15,865 nt of DNA, from NCBI GenBank assembly GCA_002719475.1, contig PBHQ01000011.1, positions 36,710 through 52,574 of the forward strand. Reading direction: 5' to 3'. Source of the DNA: Methanobacteriota archaeon. Its GTDB lineage: Archaea; Thermoplasmatota; Poseidoniia; Poseidoniales; Poseidoniaceae. Position 1 is the stretch's first letter. Each line of letters begins with the position of its first letter. Position numbers and translations under genes: made by a program. Shown in pieces: positions 7,194-14,971 of this stretch. The notes under the pieces are model-generated. The model was not told where the DNA came from and did not search any database. It saw only the letters and a list, made by a program, of their open reading frames with translations.

Positions 7194-8141
7194 ATGGAAC
7201 AGAGGAAGAACGAGTTGTTCGGACTGGTTATTCTACTTCTTCCAGCTTTCATAGTCTATCTTTTCTCAAGTATGATTGAGCCCTTGCGACTGGCCTTTAG
7301 AGATCATGTTTGGGTACCATTTCTCGCATATGCTGCTGCATTGGTAATCGGTTGGTATCTTCGCAAGTCCTCCGGGGTTCTCAAAGATCATGAATGGCAG
7401 AGGGCCAAGGCGATGAAGGGTCTGAAGAAGCACTATGACAAGGAAGAGAAGGGTATGTGGACAAAGGAGGCAGCGATGTCTACTGAACTTAGCCCTGAGG
7501 CTCAAGCCGCAATGCAGGGTAGTATTGGTAAATTGATGTCTGAACGAGTGACTGAGGAAATTCAGCGCAACCCAGAAACAGATGCTGAGGGGATCAAAAT
7601 GTTGGTTGATTCAACTCATGTAGCAAAGGCTTCCAGAAGGGTAAGCGGAGATGAGAACTTCGATGATGAAGCGGTTGATTCCACTATTGGAGCCATTCGT
7701 AGACAAAGTACCATGGATCGTTTCTTTGATTGGATTGCCAAGAGGTTCAGGGACAAGGATGCTGCTGCTCAGAGGAGAGAAGCGAAGCAAACAGCATTGA
7801 GTGCCCGGGCTGCACAGGCTCCAGTACAGAATACCAATCTTGCAGAGGTTCACCAGAAGAATGAGGTGGCAAGGTTGCAGGAAGCCGTGGAAGTGACTTC
7901 AGTTTCAACTCCAGATGTTTATGCTTCCCAAGAAGTTTCTAACCCTGCCCCTGAGGTTATACAGGTTTCTCAAGTTTCGAGCTCGCAATCCATTGAAGAG
8001 ATGGCATCTATGACTGAGGTTTCTCAGGTTATAGAATCGAAGTCCCAAACCTCCAGTTCCTTTGCAGTACGGCGATGTCAGTGTGGACATGCAAACCCGC
8101 CGGAAGAAAGATTCTGTGTTAATTGCGGTACTGAGTTATGA
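7194..8141 (+). CDS. Membrane protein with long cytoplasmic region and C-terminal zinc ribbon
   Basis: 315 residues, starting MEQRKNELFG; an ATG four bases earlier is out of frame. Two hydrophobic spans (about 7-28 and 39-56) form a hairpin, so the rest should be cytosolic. Residues 60-220 are charged and helical, with a likely amphipathic piece MDRFFDWIAKRFRDK. Residues 225-285 are a Ser/Val/Glu-rich, low-complexity linker containing repeated SQV/SQE steps. The end is a compact zinc ribbon: Cys295, Cys297, Cys308 and Cys311 (RRCQCGH...RFCVNCGTEL). Such ribbons bind protein or nucleic acid. No known family was recognised. The gene lies 56 bases after the glycosyltransferase and 54 before dnaJ, all on the same strand. 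No function is assigned. Confidence 0.78.
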   Translation: MEQRKNELFGLVILLLPAFIVYLFSSMIEPLRLAFRDHVWVPFLAYAAALVIGWYLRKSSGVLKDHEWQRAKAMKGLKKHYDKEEKGMWTKEAAMSTELSPEAQAAMQGSIGKLMSERVTEEIQRNPETDAEGIKMLVDSTHVAKASRRVSGDENFDDEAVDSTIGAIRRQSTMDRFFDWIAKRFRDKDAAAQRREAKQTALSARAAQAPVQNTNLAEVHQKNEVARLQEAVEVTSVSTPDVYASQEVSNPAPEVIQVSQVSSSQSIEEMASMTEVSQVIESKSQTSSSFAVRRCQCGHANPPEERFCVNCGTEL

Positions 8142-8195
8142 TTCCACACCATCGTTCGGTTCATATGATGCCGTCTGCCCGAGCGCTTTGGAGGG

Positions 8196-9347
8196 ATGAC
8201 TCTGGTTGACAAGAGGGACTACTACGAAGTCTTGGGCGTTGACCGTTCGGCCGATGACAAGGAGTTGAAGAAGGCGTTCCGTTCTTTGGCCAGAAGATAT
8301 CATCCCGACAAGAATGATGATCCTGAAGCAGACGAGAGATTCAAGGAGATTCAAGAGGCATATGCGGTATTGTCGGATTCTCAGAAGCGTTCAACATACG
8401 ATAGGTTCGGACACAACCCACCTGGCGGATCTCCATTTGGAGCAGGTGGATTTTCAGGCTTCCGAATGAATTTTGACGATATCTTTTCAGGGGATCTCGG
8501 AGACTTGTTCGGATCTTTCTTCGGTGGTTCTAGACAAAGGCAGAGAGTGGCTCGCGGCCATGATGTGTTGCTTAGGCACCATATCTCCTTGCAGGCTATC
8601 TTTGATGGTTCGGAAGAAGAAGTAGAGATTGAATTAGCGAGATCCTGTGAAAGATGTCAGGGAAGTGGTGCAGAAGACCCGACTTCGATTTCTACCTGCA
8701 ACACTTGTGCCGGTAGGGGACAGGTAACAGTTCGTGAGCAAATGGGGCCATTCATCAATCAAACTACTAGGCCGTGTGCTGATTGTTCAGGCAGCGGTCA
8801 AGAACGAGGCGATCTTTGTAGTGATTGTGATGGCAGTGGCCAAGTCCACAAGGAGCAGCGAATACGTTTCAATGTACCAACTGGTGCACTTGATGGCACG
8901 CGCCTGCGAATGAAGGGTAAGGGTGAACCAGCACCCTTTGGTCGCGGACAATCTGGAGATCTATTCATTGAGATTCGTGTAGAAGATCATCCTTGGTTTG
9001 AGAGGGATGGTCCTGATTTGCTGATGTCCCTACCGGTAGGTTACCCTGATTTGGTATTGGGAACTCAAGTTTCTATTCCACATATTGATGGTAAGGATTT
9101 GTCAATAAAAATTCCCGCTGGTTCCAGTGCTGGAAATACATTGGAGATTGCGGCAAGGGGTTTACCATCCAGTAGAGGTAGGGGTCGTGGTAATGTGATT
9201 GTTCTGCTCAAACTCTATGTTCCTCCAAAGTTGTCTGGAGCAAACAAGAAGCAACTTGCAAAACTACAGGAATCTTTGGGTCTAAATGATGAAGGAACAT
9301 TGCAAGCCATCAAGGATGAAGCGAATCAAAGAAGACGCAATTTGTGA
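8196..9347 (+). CDS. dnaJ: Chaperone DnaJ (Hsp40, type I)
   Basis: 383 residues, the normal length of type I DnaJ. The J-domain (about 8-70) has [20 protein letters not shown] and the HPD motif at 36-38, needed to stimulate the DnaK ATPase. A Gly/Phe-rich stretch (about 78-115) follows, then four CxxCxGxG zinc motifs: CERCQGSG (151), [16 protein letters not shown] and CSDCDGSG (208). The two beta-sandwich substrate-binding domains contain [28 protein letters not shown] and [16 protein letters not shown]. It delivers unfolded clients to DnaK; archaeal copies of this system are thought to derive from bacteria. No dnaK or grpE is in the window. A GGAGGG directly precedes the ATG, too close for a usual ribosome site; CATATGA about 30 bases upstream is a possible TATA element, so a leaderless message is plausible. 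Confidence 0.97.
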   Translation: MTLVDKRDYYEVLGVDRSADDKELKKAFRSLARRYHPDKNDDPEADERFKEIQEAYAVLSDSQKRSTYDRFGHNPPGGSPFGAGGFSGFRMNFDDIFSGDLGDLFGSFFGGSRQRQRVARGHDVLLRHHISLQAIFDGSEEEVEIELARSCERCQGSGAEDPTSISTCNTCAGRGQVTVREQMGPFINQTTRPCADCSGSGQERGDLCSDCDGSGQVHKEQRIRFNVPTGALDGTRLRMKGKGEPAPFGRGQSGDLFIEIRVEDHPWFERDGPDLLMSLPVGYPDLVLGTQVSIPHIDGKDLSIKIPAGSSAGNTLEIAARGLPSSRGRGRGNVIVLLKLYVPPKLSGANKKQLAKLQESLGLNDEGTLQAIKDEANQRRRNL

Positions 9348-11642
9348 TCACTCTTCTTCTAGAGTAATTGATCGTGATGGTTTAGCAGCAGTAGGTTCTC
9401 CCCCCACTAGTCCGGAAAGAGAGAGTTCAAGCCCTTCTCCTTGGCCGGATAATTCCACATGTAGGAATGTCTTGCTTCCCGCTGCAAGGGCATCAAGAAA
9501 CAATTCGTCTTCTCTGAATAGTAACTTGGGCTGGCAGCGAAGAATTTTCCAGTGTTCACCTGAACTCGATTCAAAGCGTACTGCAGCAACTTCCCAATCA
9601 TTGTTGATGATATTGATTCCCAAGAGAATTGGCGTACCAGAACTCTTGCTAAGTTGATGGGGTAACTTCCAAAGAACCAATTCGAGGTCATCAGTTCGAT
9701 GTCTCAAATCAGGCTTACCCCACGTTTTAATGCCAGTGTTCCATTCTAAACTAGCTATGGTTCGCAAACTGGTTTTCAGGTCTAATCTTGCTTGTTTGAC
9801 TTCTCCTTTTGCCAGTAGTTCTCTTAAAATGATCAATCTTTCTTTATCCGCGGCCAAACGTTCTGCTTGGCGTGCATGTGCTCTATAATTCCATAAAACC
9901 ATCACCATCGGCATCAATAGCAACATACCAAGGAACCAAAGTAGTGCTTCACTGACATCGAAGACGAAATCCTCGGCCTCAAACCACGGCTCTTCCCCTT
10001 CTTCAGTTTGTATGTATTCAACTTGTATCGTCCATGGAATTGGTGTTTGGTTGAAGTCCCCCCATGACCAATTCGCCAAAGAATCACTGATTTGTAAGCT
10101 CTTTATTCTGATTAAGTGGAGTCCTGGGCCAATTTCGAGTGAGGCTTCAGTTTGTTCTTCAATACCCTTTGGAGTGGTGGTATTGGAAACAATACTACGA
10201 TCACCCCAATCCATTTCGATAATTTCGGCGCCAACCAGTTCATTGTCAGCAAACAACTTGACTCTGACCCGGAATCTACTCTCTTCCCAGCCTACCAGAT
10301 TGATGAGGTATGTGTCACTTCCATCATAAATGGATGTAGTCAACCATCCTGAGTAAGAGTCCCCATCTTCCATAGGAAGGGCGTAGAAATTTTCTACTGC
10401 TACGCTTTGATTCCAAGGAATATTTCCAGGTGCATCGTTTTCTACTCCATAATCGGAATAAGTTTGGCGACTTGCTTCTAATGCCCAAATTAGGGCCTGA
10501 TCTGAAGTGAAAGTAAAGCGAAATAGTTCTGTACTTTCAAGACTCCAGAATTGTATATTTTCCTGTTTGTTTATTACTTCATATAATTCGATCATTGGAG
10601 TCAAGGAGACCCAGATTCCATCAACCAGTGCCTCGCAAGTGACATTCAATTCAGCAGTGCTTCTGAACACAAGGTTCCATGCATTTAATCCACTTGCATT
10701 GATGATTAGAACGTCTGTGTCCTCATTACCAAGAATCCCGGTATTGTACGCCATTCCTTCATCATCCAATTTTTGTACAGTATTGGCTTCTCCTGTGCTT
10801 GGCCAATCTCCACTTTCAGTATCTGAAGATGCAGAGTGGTGTGCTATTCTGGCGGCGAAACTAACTTCACTCTGGCTGCTATTTGCAACCAACCAATATT
10901 TGCCTTCGTCAAGTCCAATCCAGATTCTTTGTTCCTGTGAACCAGCCGAGGTATTGCTAGGGGTTGAAAGTTCTACTACCGGACTGTATTGACTATCGTT
11001 TGATTGAATTTCGAGACTTAACTCATCTGATGTGTGCAATAGAACCATTTCGATTAAATCCCCATGTTCGGCTTCAAATGGCCAATATATCTCACCCGCT
11101 TCTGCTAGAGTAGCATTGACCCATGTGGAATCAGGGTCGGAGAGGGAATCAGGATTTTGTCTGAGGATGTTATTCTTATCATCACTGCTTGTAAAACTCA
11201 AAGGTGCTGAATGCGCCCTATCCGATTGTCCATGCGATTCGCTCATCGAATTAATTTCTGGAAGACTGGCTTGAAGATCTAGATCAATAACTCCGTCACC
11301 ATTGTTTTTCATACTGATAGTAGTATTTCCAGCAGGAATCAGGCCTTGCATATGAGCGCCGGAAGTCACAGTTGCAGAGTGAATAGTTTCAGATGAGTCA
11401 ATCAATTCCATCTCGAGACCTTGACAATCTACTGAACACAATGCCTCTATCCAGAACCACCCTGATTGGGCTTCAAAAGAAAGGTTGTGAATTTCTCCAC
11501 TAATGAGTTGTAATGAATTACTTTCAAGGACATTTTCCTGTACATTTGCAGAGTTGGCCGAAGAAGAGGTAGAGATTGTAATCCCAAGCATGAGAACTGC
11601 AAGTAGAACGGCTACAATCCGTCCGTTCTCCGCTGCGGCCAT
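9348..11642 (-). CDS. Secreted, membrane-anchored surface protein with cytoplasmic domain
   Basis: 764 residues. A signal peptide occupies about 1-28 (RIVAVLLAVLMLGITIST, then SSSANSA). The outside part (about 30-560) is beta-rich, with many N-glycosylation sequons (NLS, NTT, NAT, NDS, NTS, NSS, NAS, NVT, NQS, NWS). Around residues 400-540 the pattern NDAPGNIPWN...YSGWL...DGSDTYLINLVG resembles bacterial pre-peptidase C-terminal (PPC-like) domains; two earlier segments look like diverged copies. One membrane span lies at about 562-583 (LLWFLGMLLLMPMVMVLW). About 180 residues then follow inside: a basic helix (RAHARQAERLAADKERL) and a mixed alpha/beta domain with many Trp/Leu that I do not recognise. 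It may be an envelope sensor or scaffold. Its stop abuts the dnaJ stop (TGATCA), and it is read divergently from arcS. Confidence 0.85.
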   Translation of the reverse strand: MAAAENGRIVAVLLAVLMLGITISTSSSANSANVQENVLESNSLQLISGEIHNLSFEAQSGWFWIEALCSVDCQGLEMELIDSSETIHSATVTSGAHMQGLIPAGNTTISMKNNGDGVIDLDLQASLPEINSMSESHGQSDRAHSAPLSFTSSDDKNNILRQNPDSLSDPDSTWVNATLAEAGEIYWPFEAEHGDLIEMVLLHTSDELSLEIQSNDSQYSPVVELSTPSNTSAGSQEQRIWIGLDEGKYWLVANSSQSEVSFAARIAHHSASSDTESGDWPSTGEANTVQKLDDEGMAYNTGILGNEDTDVLIINASGLNAWNLVFRSTAELNVTCEALVDGIWVSLTPMIELYEVINKQENIQFWSLESTELFRFTFTSDQALIWALEASRQTYSDYGVENDAPGNIPWNQSVAVENFYALPMEDGDSYSGWLTTSIYDGSDTYLINLVGWEESRFRVRVKLFADNELVGAEIIEMDWGDRSIVSNTTTPKGIEEQTEASLEIGPGLHLIRIKSLQISDSLANWSWGDFNQTPIPWTIQVEYIQTEEGEEPWFEAEDFVFDVSEALLWFLGMLLLMPMVMVLWNYRAHARQAERLAADKERLIILRELLAKGEVKQARLDLKTSLRTIASLEWNTGIKTWGKPDLRHRTDDLELVLWKLPHQLSKSSGTPILLGINIINNDWEVAAVRFESSSGEHWKILRCQPKLLFREDELFLDALAAGSKTFLHVELSGQGEGLELSLSGLVGGEPTAAKPSRSITLEEE

Positions 11643-11683
11643 GACTCTCCGTGGGGGAGTGGTCTTTCAAATCATTCAAACCA

Positions 11684-13495
11684 ATGATTCGCATCGCTCG
11701 ATTTATGGAAGCGCATGTAATGGGTCAGACTTTACTGTCAAACCATCGAATGGCCAGGATTATTGCGCTAGGAGACCGAAAAAATCCTGCAGTCTTGACA
11801 CCATGCATGATTGCGAGAACTGAAGATGCACTTCTGATTCCAGAGCAGATGGCTCCCTTCATACATGAACAGGATAATTCGGAATTACCAGGTAGCCTGC
11901 GAATCCATTCTAGGCTTCCTTTGGCTATACCATTTGAAGGAAATGGTCCTGATTGGAGTATTAGATTACCACATGTATTGCCACCAAGTATGCAGGACGC
12001 AGATTACAAACAAGATGGTAATGATGGTCCACTGTTGGTAGTTACTTGGCAGAAATTATGCCATGATCCGAAATTAGTCAATCCTGATTTGAAACCGCAG
12101 ATTGTGGTCCTATTAGATGCAAAACAATTGGCACAACATCCTGGAAGATTGGCTTCGGCCTTACTTATTCTACGCACTAGGTTTTCTTCATCGTTGATAT
12201 GGTGTCCCGCAATTTCAGGTCCTGACAATCTCGCCCTACTAACATGGATGGGAGTAGATGTTCACGATATGGCAAGGACCATCCAATGTGAAGCCAATGA
12301 GCTATTGCTGACTTCTAGTGGCCCGCGCCATCCTGAAACATCTCTGTCAGAAGAGGTGTCCCGAGATGCCCATGTGAGAATTTGGCGTGAAGAATTGGCT
12401 AATGTAAAGCAGGCGATAAGAGAAGGACGACTTAGAGAATTAGTTGAACAGAGAGTCCTATCTAGTCCTAGAATGGTTGAGCATTTACGTTATCATGACG
12501 CGATGGCGTACGAAGAAAAGGCTTATTCTGCTTTATCGGTAGTAGTACCCACTGGGCATGCATTACGGGCCCATTCCGCCTCTTCATTGAATGATCCAGA
12601 GGTTTTGGATTGGGTGAATTTCATGCGCCTAAATTATCTCCCGCCAGAGTCCCGAAAGGAAGTCTTGGTATTGTTGCCATGCAGTCAAAGAAAACCATAC
12701 AGAGACAGTAGGTCTCATCGTCGTTTCCGAGAAGCCCTGGGTAATACTTCCGCCCATGAAGTGATGGTTACTAGCCCCCTTGGATTAGTGCCTAGAGATA
12801 TAGAAATGATTTGGCCTGCAGCACATTATGATGTGCCAACAACAGGCGATTGGACGGAAGATGAGAAGGTTAGAATCAATGATGTCCTCTCTTCGCTAAT
12901 CGAGAGGTGCGACTATCGATTGATTATCAACCACTCTGGGCTGGAATTTGATTTTCTTAGTGGAATAGAAGTCATCAATACGCGCGCATCAGATTCTGCG
13001 ACCTCAAAAGAGGCGTTGGAAAGACTTCGAGATACGATGTCGCAGGCGTGTGAAAAGTATGATATTGGCCGCCAATCAAATTCGCAGCGCTTACTTGAGG
13101 AATTCAAATCAGTTGCACGTCGACAGATGCGTAACGATTCATGGATGAATGGTCTTGAAGTGGTTGGTAAACCACCCCAATGGAAACTTGCAAAATCTGG
13201 CGTTCAGATGGCTCAATGGCTTCCCGAACGTGGGTCTTTGTCTCTTACCAAGGCCGCATTGCCACTATTGTTTGAGAATAATTCATTACCCACTATCGAA
13301 TTGATTTCTGGTATTGAGTGGAAAGGAGATGTATTTTCTTCTAATCTTTTGAGATTTGATTCGGATATCAAGAAGGGTGGGGATGTGTTGGTTTTACAAG
13401 ATGGAAAACTGCGAGGAATGGCTAGAGCAAGCATCGCATCATGGGCATGGCCTGACTCACCTGGACGCCTCGCTAGAGGTCATCATCGTCTCTAA
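11684..13495 (+). CDS. arcS: Archaeosine synthase ArcS (TgtA2)
   Basis: 603 residues from ATG 11684. A GTG at 11651 would lengthen it, and ATG 11705 would shorten it by seven residues; the family similarity begins at about ARIIALGDRKNPAVLTP, so all three keep the domain intact. The N-terminal half is a TGT-like barrel relic. The diagnostic motif LLPCSQRKPYRDSRSH (PCS at 332-334) is the PCSxxKPYxxSxSH signature of ArcS. A PUA domain, used to bind tRNA, forms the last 75 residues or so (SGIEWKGDVFSSNLL to ARGHHRL). Known: ArcS acts on preQ0 placed at position 15 of the tRNA D-loop by TgtA; it adds lysine to the nitrile, and a radical SAM partner (RaSEA) completes archaeosine. Neither partner is in the window. 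It is 80 bases upstream of S15 on the same strand. Confidence 0.87.
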   Translation: MIRIARFMEAHVMGQTLLSNHRMARIIALGDRKNPAVLTPCMIARTEDALLIPEQMAPFIHEQDNSELPGSLRIHSRLPLAIPFEGNGPDWSIRLPHVLPPSMQDADYKQDGNDGPLLVVTWQKLCHDPKLVNPDLKPQIVVLLDAKQLAQHPGRLASALLILRTRFSSSLIWCPAISGPDNLALLTWMGVDVHDMARTIQCEANELLLTSSGPRHPETSLSEEVSRDAHVRIWREELANVKQAIREGRLRELVEQRVLSSPRMVEHLRYHDAMAYEEKAYSALSVVVPTGHALRAHSASSLNDPEVLDWVNFMRLNYLPPESRKEVLVLLPCSQRKPYRDSRSHRRFREALGNTSAHEVMVTSPLGLVPRDIEMIWPAAHYDVPTTGDWTEDEKVRINDVLSSLIERCDYRLIINHSGLEFDFLSGIEVINTRASDSATSKEALERLRDTMSQACEKYDIGRQSNSQRLLEEFKSVARRQMRNDSWMNGLEVVGKPPQWKLAKSGVQMAQWLPERGSLSLTKAALPLLFENNSLPTIELISGIEWKGDVFSSNLLRFDSDIKKGGDVLVLQDGKLRGMARASIASWAWPDSPGRLARGHHRL

Positions 13496-13575
13496 TGCAC
13501 AATTGATGCCACTCTTCACTAAACGATGTGGTTATGAAGGGGAAGTGGGTCGGCGGGTCGCTTGAGGTCTGTTTG

Positions 13576-14031
13576 ATGGCAAGGATGTACACTCACCGCA
13601 GGGGGAAGAGCGGTTCTTCCAAGGTTCATGGTCAGGATCTACCTGAGTGGTCCAACACCGACAAGGATGAAGTCGAGAAGCTGATTTTGTCGCTAAATGA
13701 AAATGGTCATTCAAATGCGGAGATTGGGACAATACTACGTGATCAGCATGGGGTTCCCGATTTGCGGAGAGTCATCGGCATGAGGATTTCAGCATTCTTA
13801 GCTGGAAAGGGGCAAGTTCCAACTTATCCTGAGGATATGATGAATTTAATGCGCAAAGCAGTTTCATTGATTGACCACCTGTCGAGCAACCGTAAGGATT
13901 TACATAACCGAAGGGCTTTGGAGTTGACCGAGTCCAAGATTCGTCGTTTGGCAAAATACTACCAATCACACGGCCGTTTATCTGCAGATTGGAAGTATAA
14001 GAGAGACCAAGCACGTCTGATGGTCGAGTGA
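13576..14031 (+). CDS. rps15: Small ribosomal subunit protein uS15, archaeal type
   Basis: 151 residues, the usual length of archaeal and eukaryotic S15 (S13e), about 60 longer than bacterial S15 because of an N-terminal extension. The start MARMYTHRRGKSGS at 13576 matches the archaeal N-terminus; an in-frame ATG at 13528 adds 16 residues with no family likeness. Recognisable parts are LPEWSN, the helix VEKLILSLNENGHSNAEIGTIL, DLRRVIGMRIS, and the rRNA-binding core LIDHLSSNRKDLHNRRAL...ESKIRRLAKYYQSHGRL. It binds 16S rRNA in the central domain. A RecJ-like gene downstream is the conserved archaeal order. No TATA box is obvious at the usual distance, so it may be read with arcS. Confidence 0.96.
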   Translation: MARMYTHRRGKSGSSKVHGQDLPEWSNTDKDEVEKLILSLNENGHSNAEIGTILRDQHGVPDLRRVIGMRISAFLAGKGQVPTYPEDMMNLMRKAVSLIDHLSSNRKDLHNRRALELTESKIRRLAKYYQSHGRLSADWKYKRDQARLMVE

Positions 14032-14032
14032 G

Positions 14033-14080
14033 TTTTCTACTCGTCTTTCACTCCAGTTTTCGTTCTTCTATTCACCTCAT
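14033..14080 (+). terminator. Pyrimidine-rich spacer, possible archaeal terminator
   Basis: The 55-base gap after the S15 stop is strongly pyrimidine-biased: 39 of the 48 bases at 14033-14080 are C or T, with TTTT runs at the start and in the middle. Archaeal RNA polymerase can stop at T-rich stretches without a hairpin, and no strong stem is seen here. The T runs are short, so partial read-through into the next gene is likely if it works at all. Confidence 0.3.
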
Positions 14081-14086
14081 GTTGAA

Positions 14087-14971
14087 ATGCCTCGGTTATC
14101 TGCAGGTAATGTTCGAATGCAGGCGTGGCATGATTCTGAAGAGTTCTCTGTGATCAGAGAGACCTTGCTAAGTGCTATGCCAATCTTTGAAGGTAAGGAT
14201 ACGTTGACTCTTGTCGCACCATGTAATCTTGGAGGAGTTCTTGCGGTTGCACATCTTGAGGCTGCATGTATCGATGCAGGTATTCCATACAGGCGAAAGT
14301 TCCTTGCTGGAGACGACAACTTACAATCCAATCCAGCGATATTGGTTCAGGATTCAGAAGGCATCTCATCTAGCATATTCAAAGAAGGTTGTTTGCGCTT
14401 AAATCCGATGGAGATGGAATTTGATCTCGGTAGTAGTGGGTTGCGTAGAAATGGTGTGATTGAGGAGGTGTGTCAGAGTGCGATTCTTGCTAGCATGGTG
14501 GCTTCGAACGGAGTCTTGGTCAAGAGATTAAGACCTTGGGCATTGGCCGGTTCATGGCTAAGAAATACCATGGATAACGCCTTTGACGCTCAATATTCCA
14601 GAATCAAAGAGCTGTTGTCGCAAGAAGGGACAATTCGTTTGGTTCCAATGGTTGAGGTTGAAGATTGTGATCTTCTCTCTCTCTCTGGAATTTCTGAGAG
14701 CCTATTGCAGAGGATGAAGAGACATTGGTCAAAGATGGATTTGGCTCAGAGGTCCAGTGCTATGAGTGACCTGATGTTACCTGTCTTGGAGGCTGATTCA
14801 CCATCTACTGCTAGAATTGAGGAATTGGGTTGGTTACGAGTTTTGTCTGCTGATTGGAACAGTGACATGGCAACCATGCTTGGAAGGATTCAACGTGATT
14901 GGCCAAAGGATGACTTAGGGATACATTGTGCGCGACTTGTCGATCAATTGTTGAGCACTGGTAAATTGTGA
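14087..14971 (+). CDS. RecJ/Cdc45-like DHH-fold protein without catalytic motifs
   Basis: 294 residues. It is placed by position (directly after rps15, where many archaea carry a RecJ-like DHH phosphoesterase) and by a faint fold match. The strand-loop-helix TLTLVAPCNLGGVLAVAHLEAA (37-58) sits where active enzymes have D-x-D-G, but reads C-N-L-G-G. No DHH triad is seen; a region near LRLNPMEMEFDLGSSGLRRNGV resembles the part of RecJ proteins that follows DHH (NP...DG). So the metal-binding aspartates appear lost. Known: archaeal RecJ-family proteins join GINS and MCM as the Cdc45 counterpart, and some are inactive. Inference: this is a structural replication-helicase subunit, not a nuclease. 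The C-terminal half is helical with no recognised motif. Its TGA abuts the stop of the next convergent gene. Confidence 0.6.
   Translation: MPRLSAGNVRMQAWHDSEEFSVIRETLLSAMPIFEGKDTLTLVAPCNLGGVLAVAHLEAACIDAGIPYRRKFLAGDDNLQSNPAILVQDSEGISSSIFKEGCLRLNPMEMEFDLGSSGLRRNGVIEEVCQSAILASMVASNGVLVKRLRPWALAGSWLRNTMDNAFDAQYSRIKELLSQEGTIRLVPMVEVEDCDLLSLSGISESLLQRMKRHWSKMDLAQRSSAMSDLMLPVLEADSPSTARIEELGWLRVLSADWNSDMATMLGRIQRDWPKDDLGIHCARLVDQLLSTGKL

Noticed and set aside
9286..9657. 123-codon open frame across the end of dnaJ and the start of the convergent gene
   Set aside because: It overlaps two well-supported genes in other frames and its translation is low-complexity Ser/Pro/Arg.
10507..10992. 161-codon open frame on the plus strand
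   Set aside because: It lies wholly inside the minus-strand surface-protein gene, has no family likeness or promoter, and the opposite strand has a signal peptide, sequons and an anchor in a continuous 764-residue frame.
13528..13575. Upstream ATG for ribosomal S15
   Set aside because: The 16 extra residues do not look like any S15, whereas ATG 13576 gives the canonical archaeal N-terminus.
14087..14971. The RecJ/Cdc45-like gene as a decayed pseudogene
   Set aside because: The frame is intact over 294 codons with normal composition; loss of catalytic residues is better explained by a structural role.
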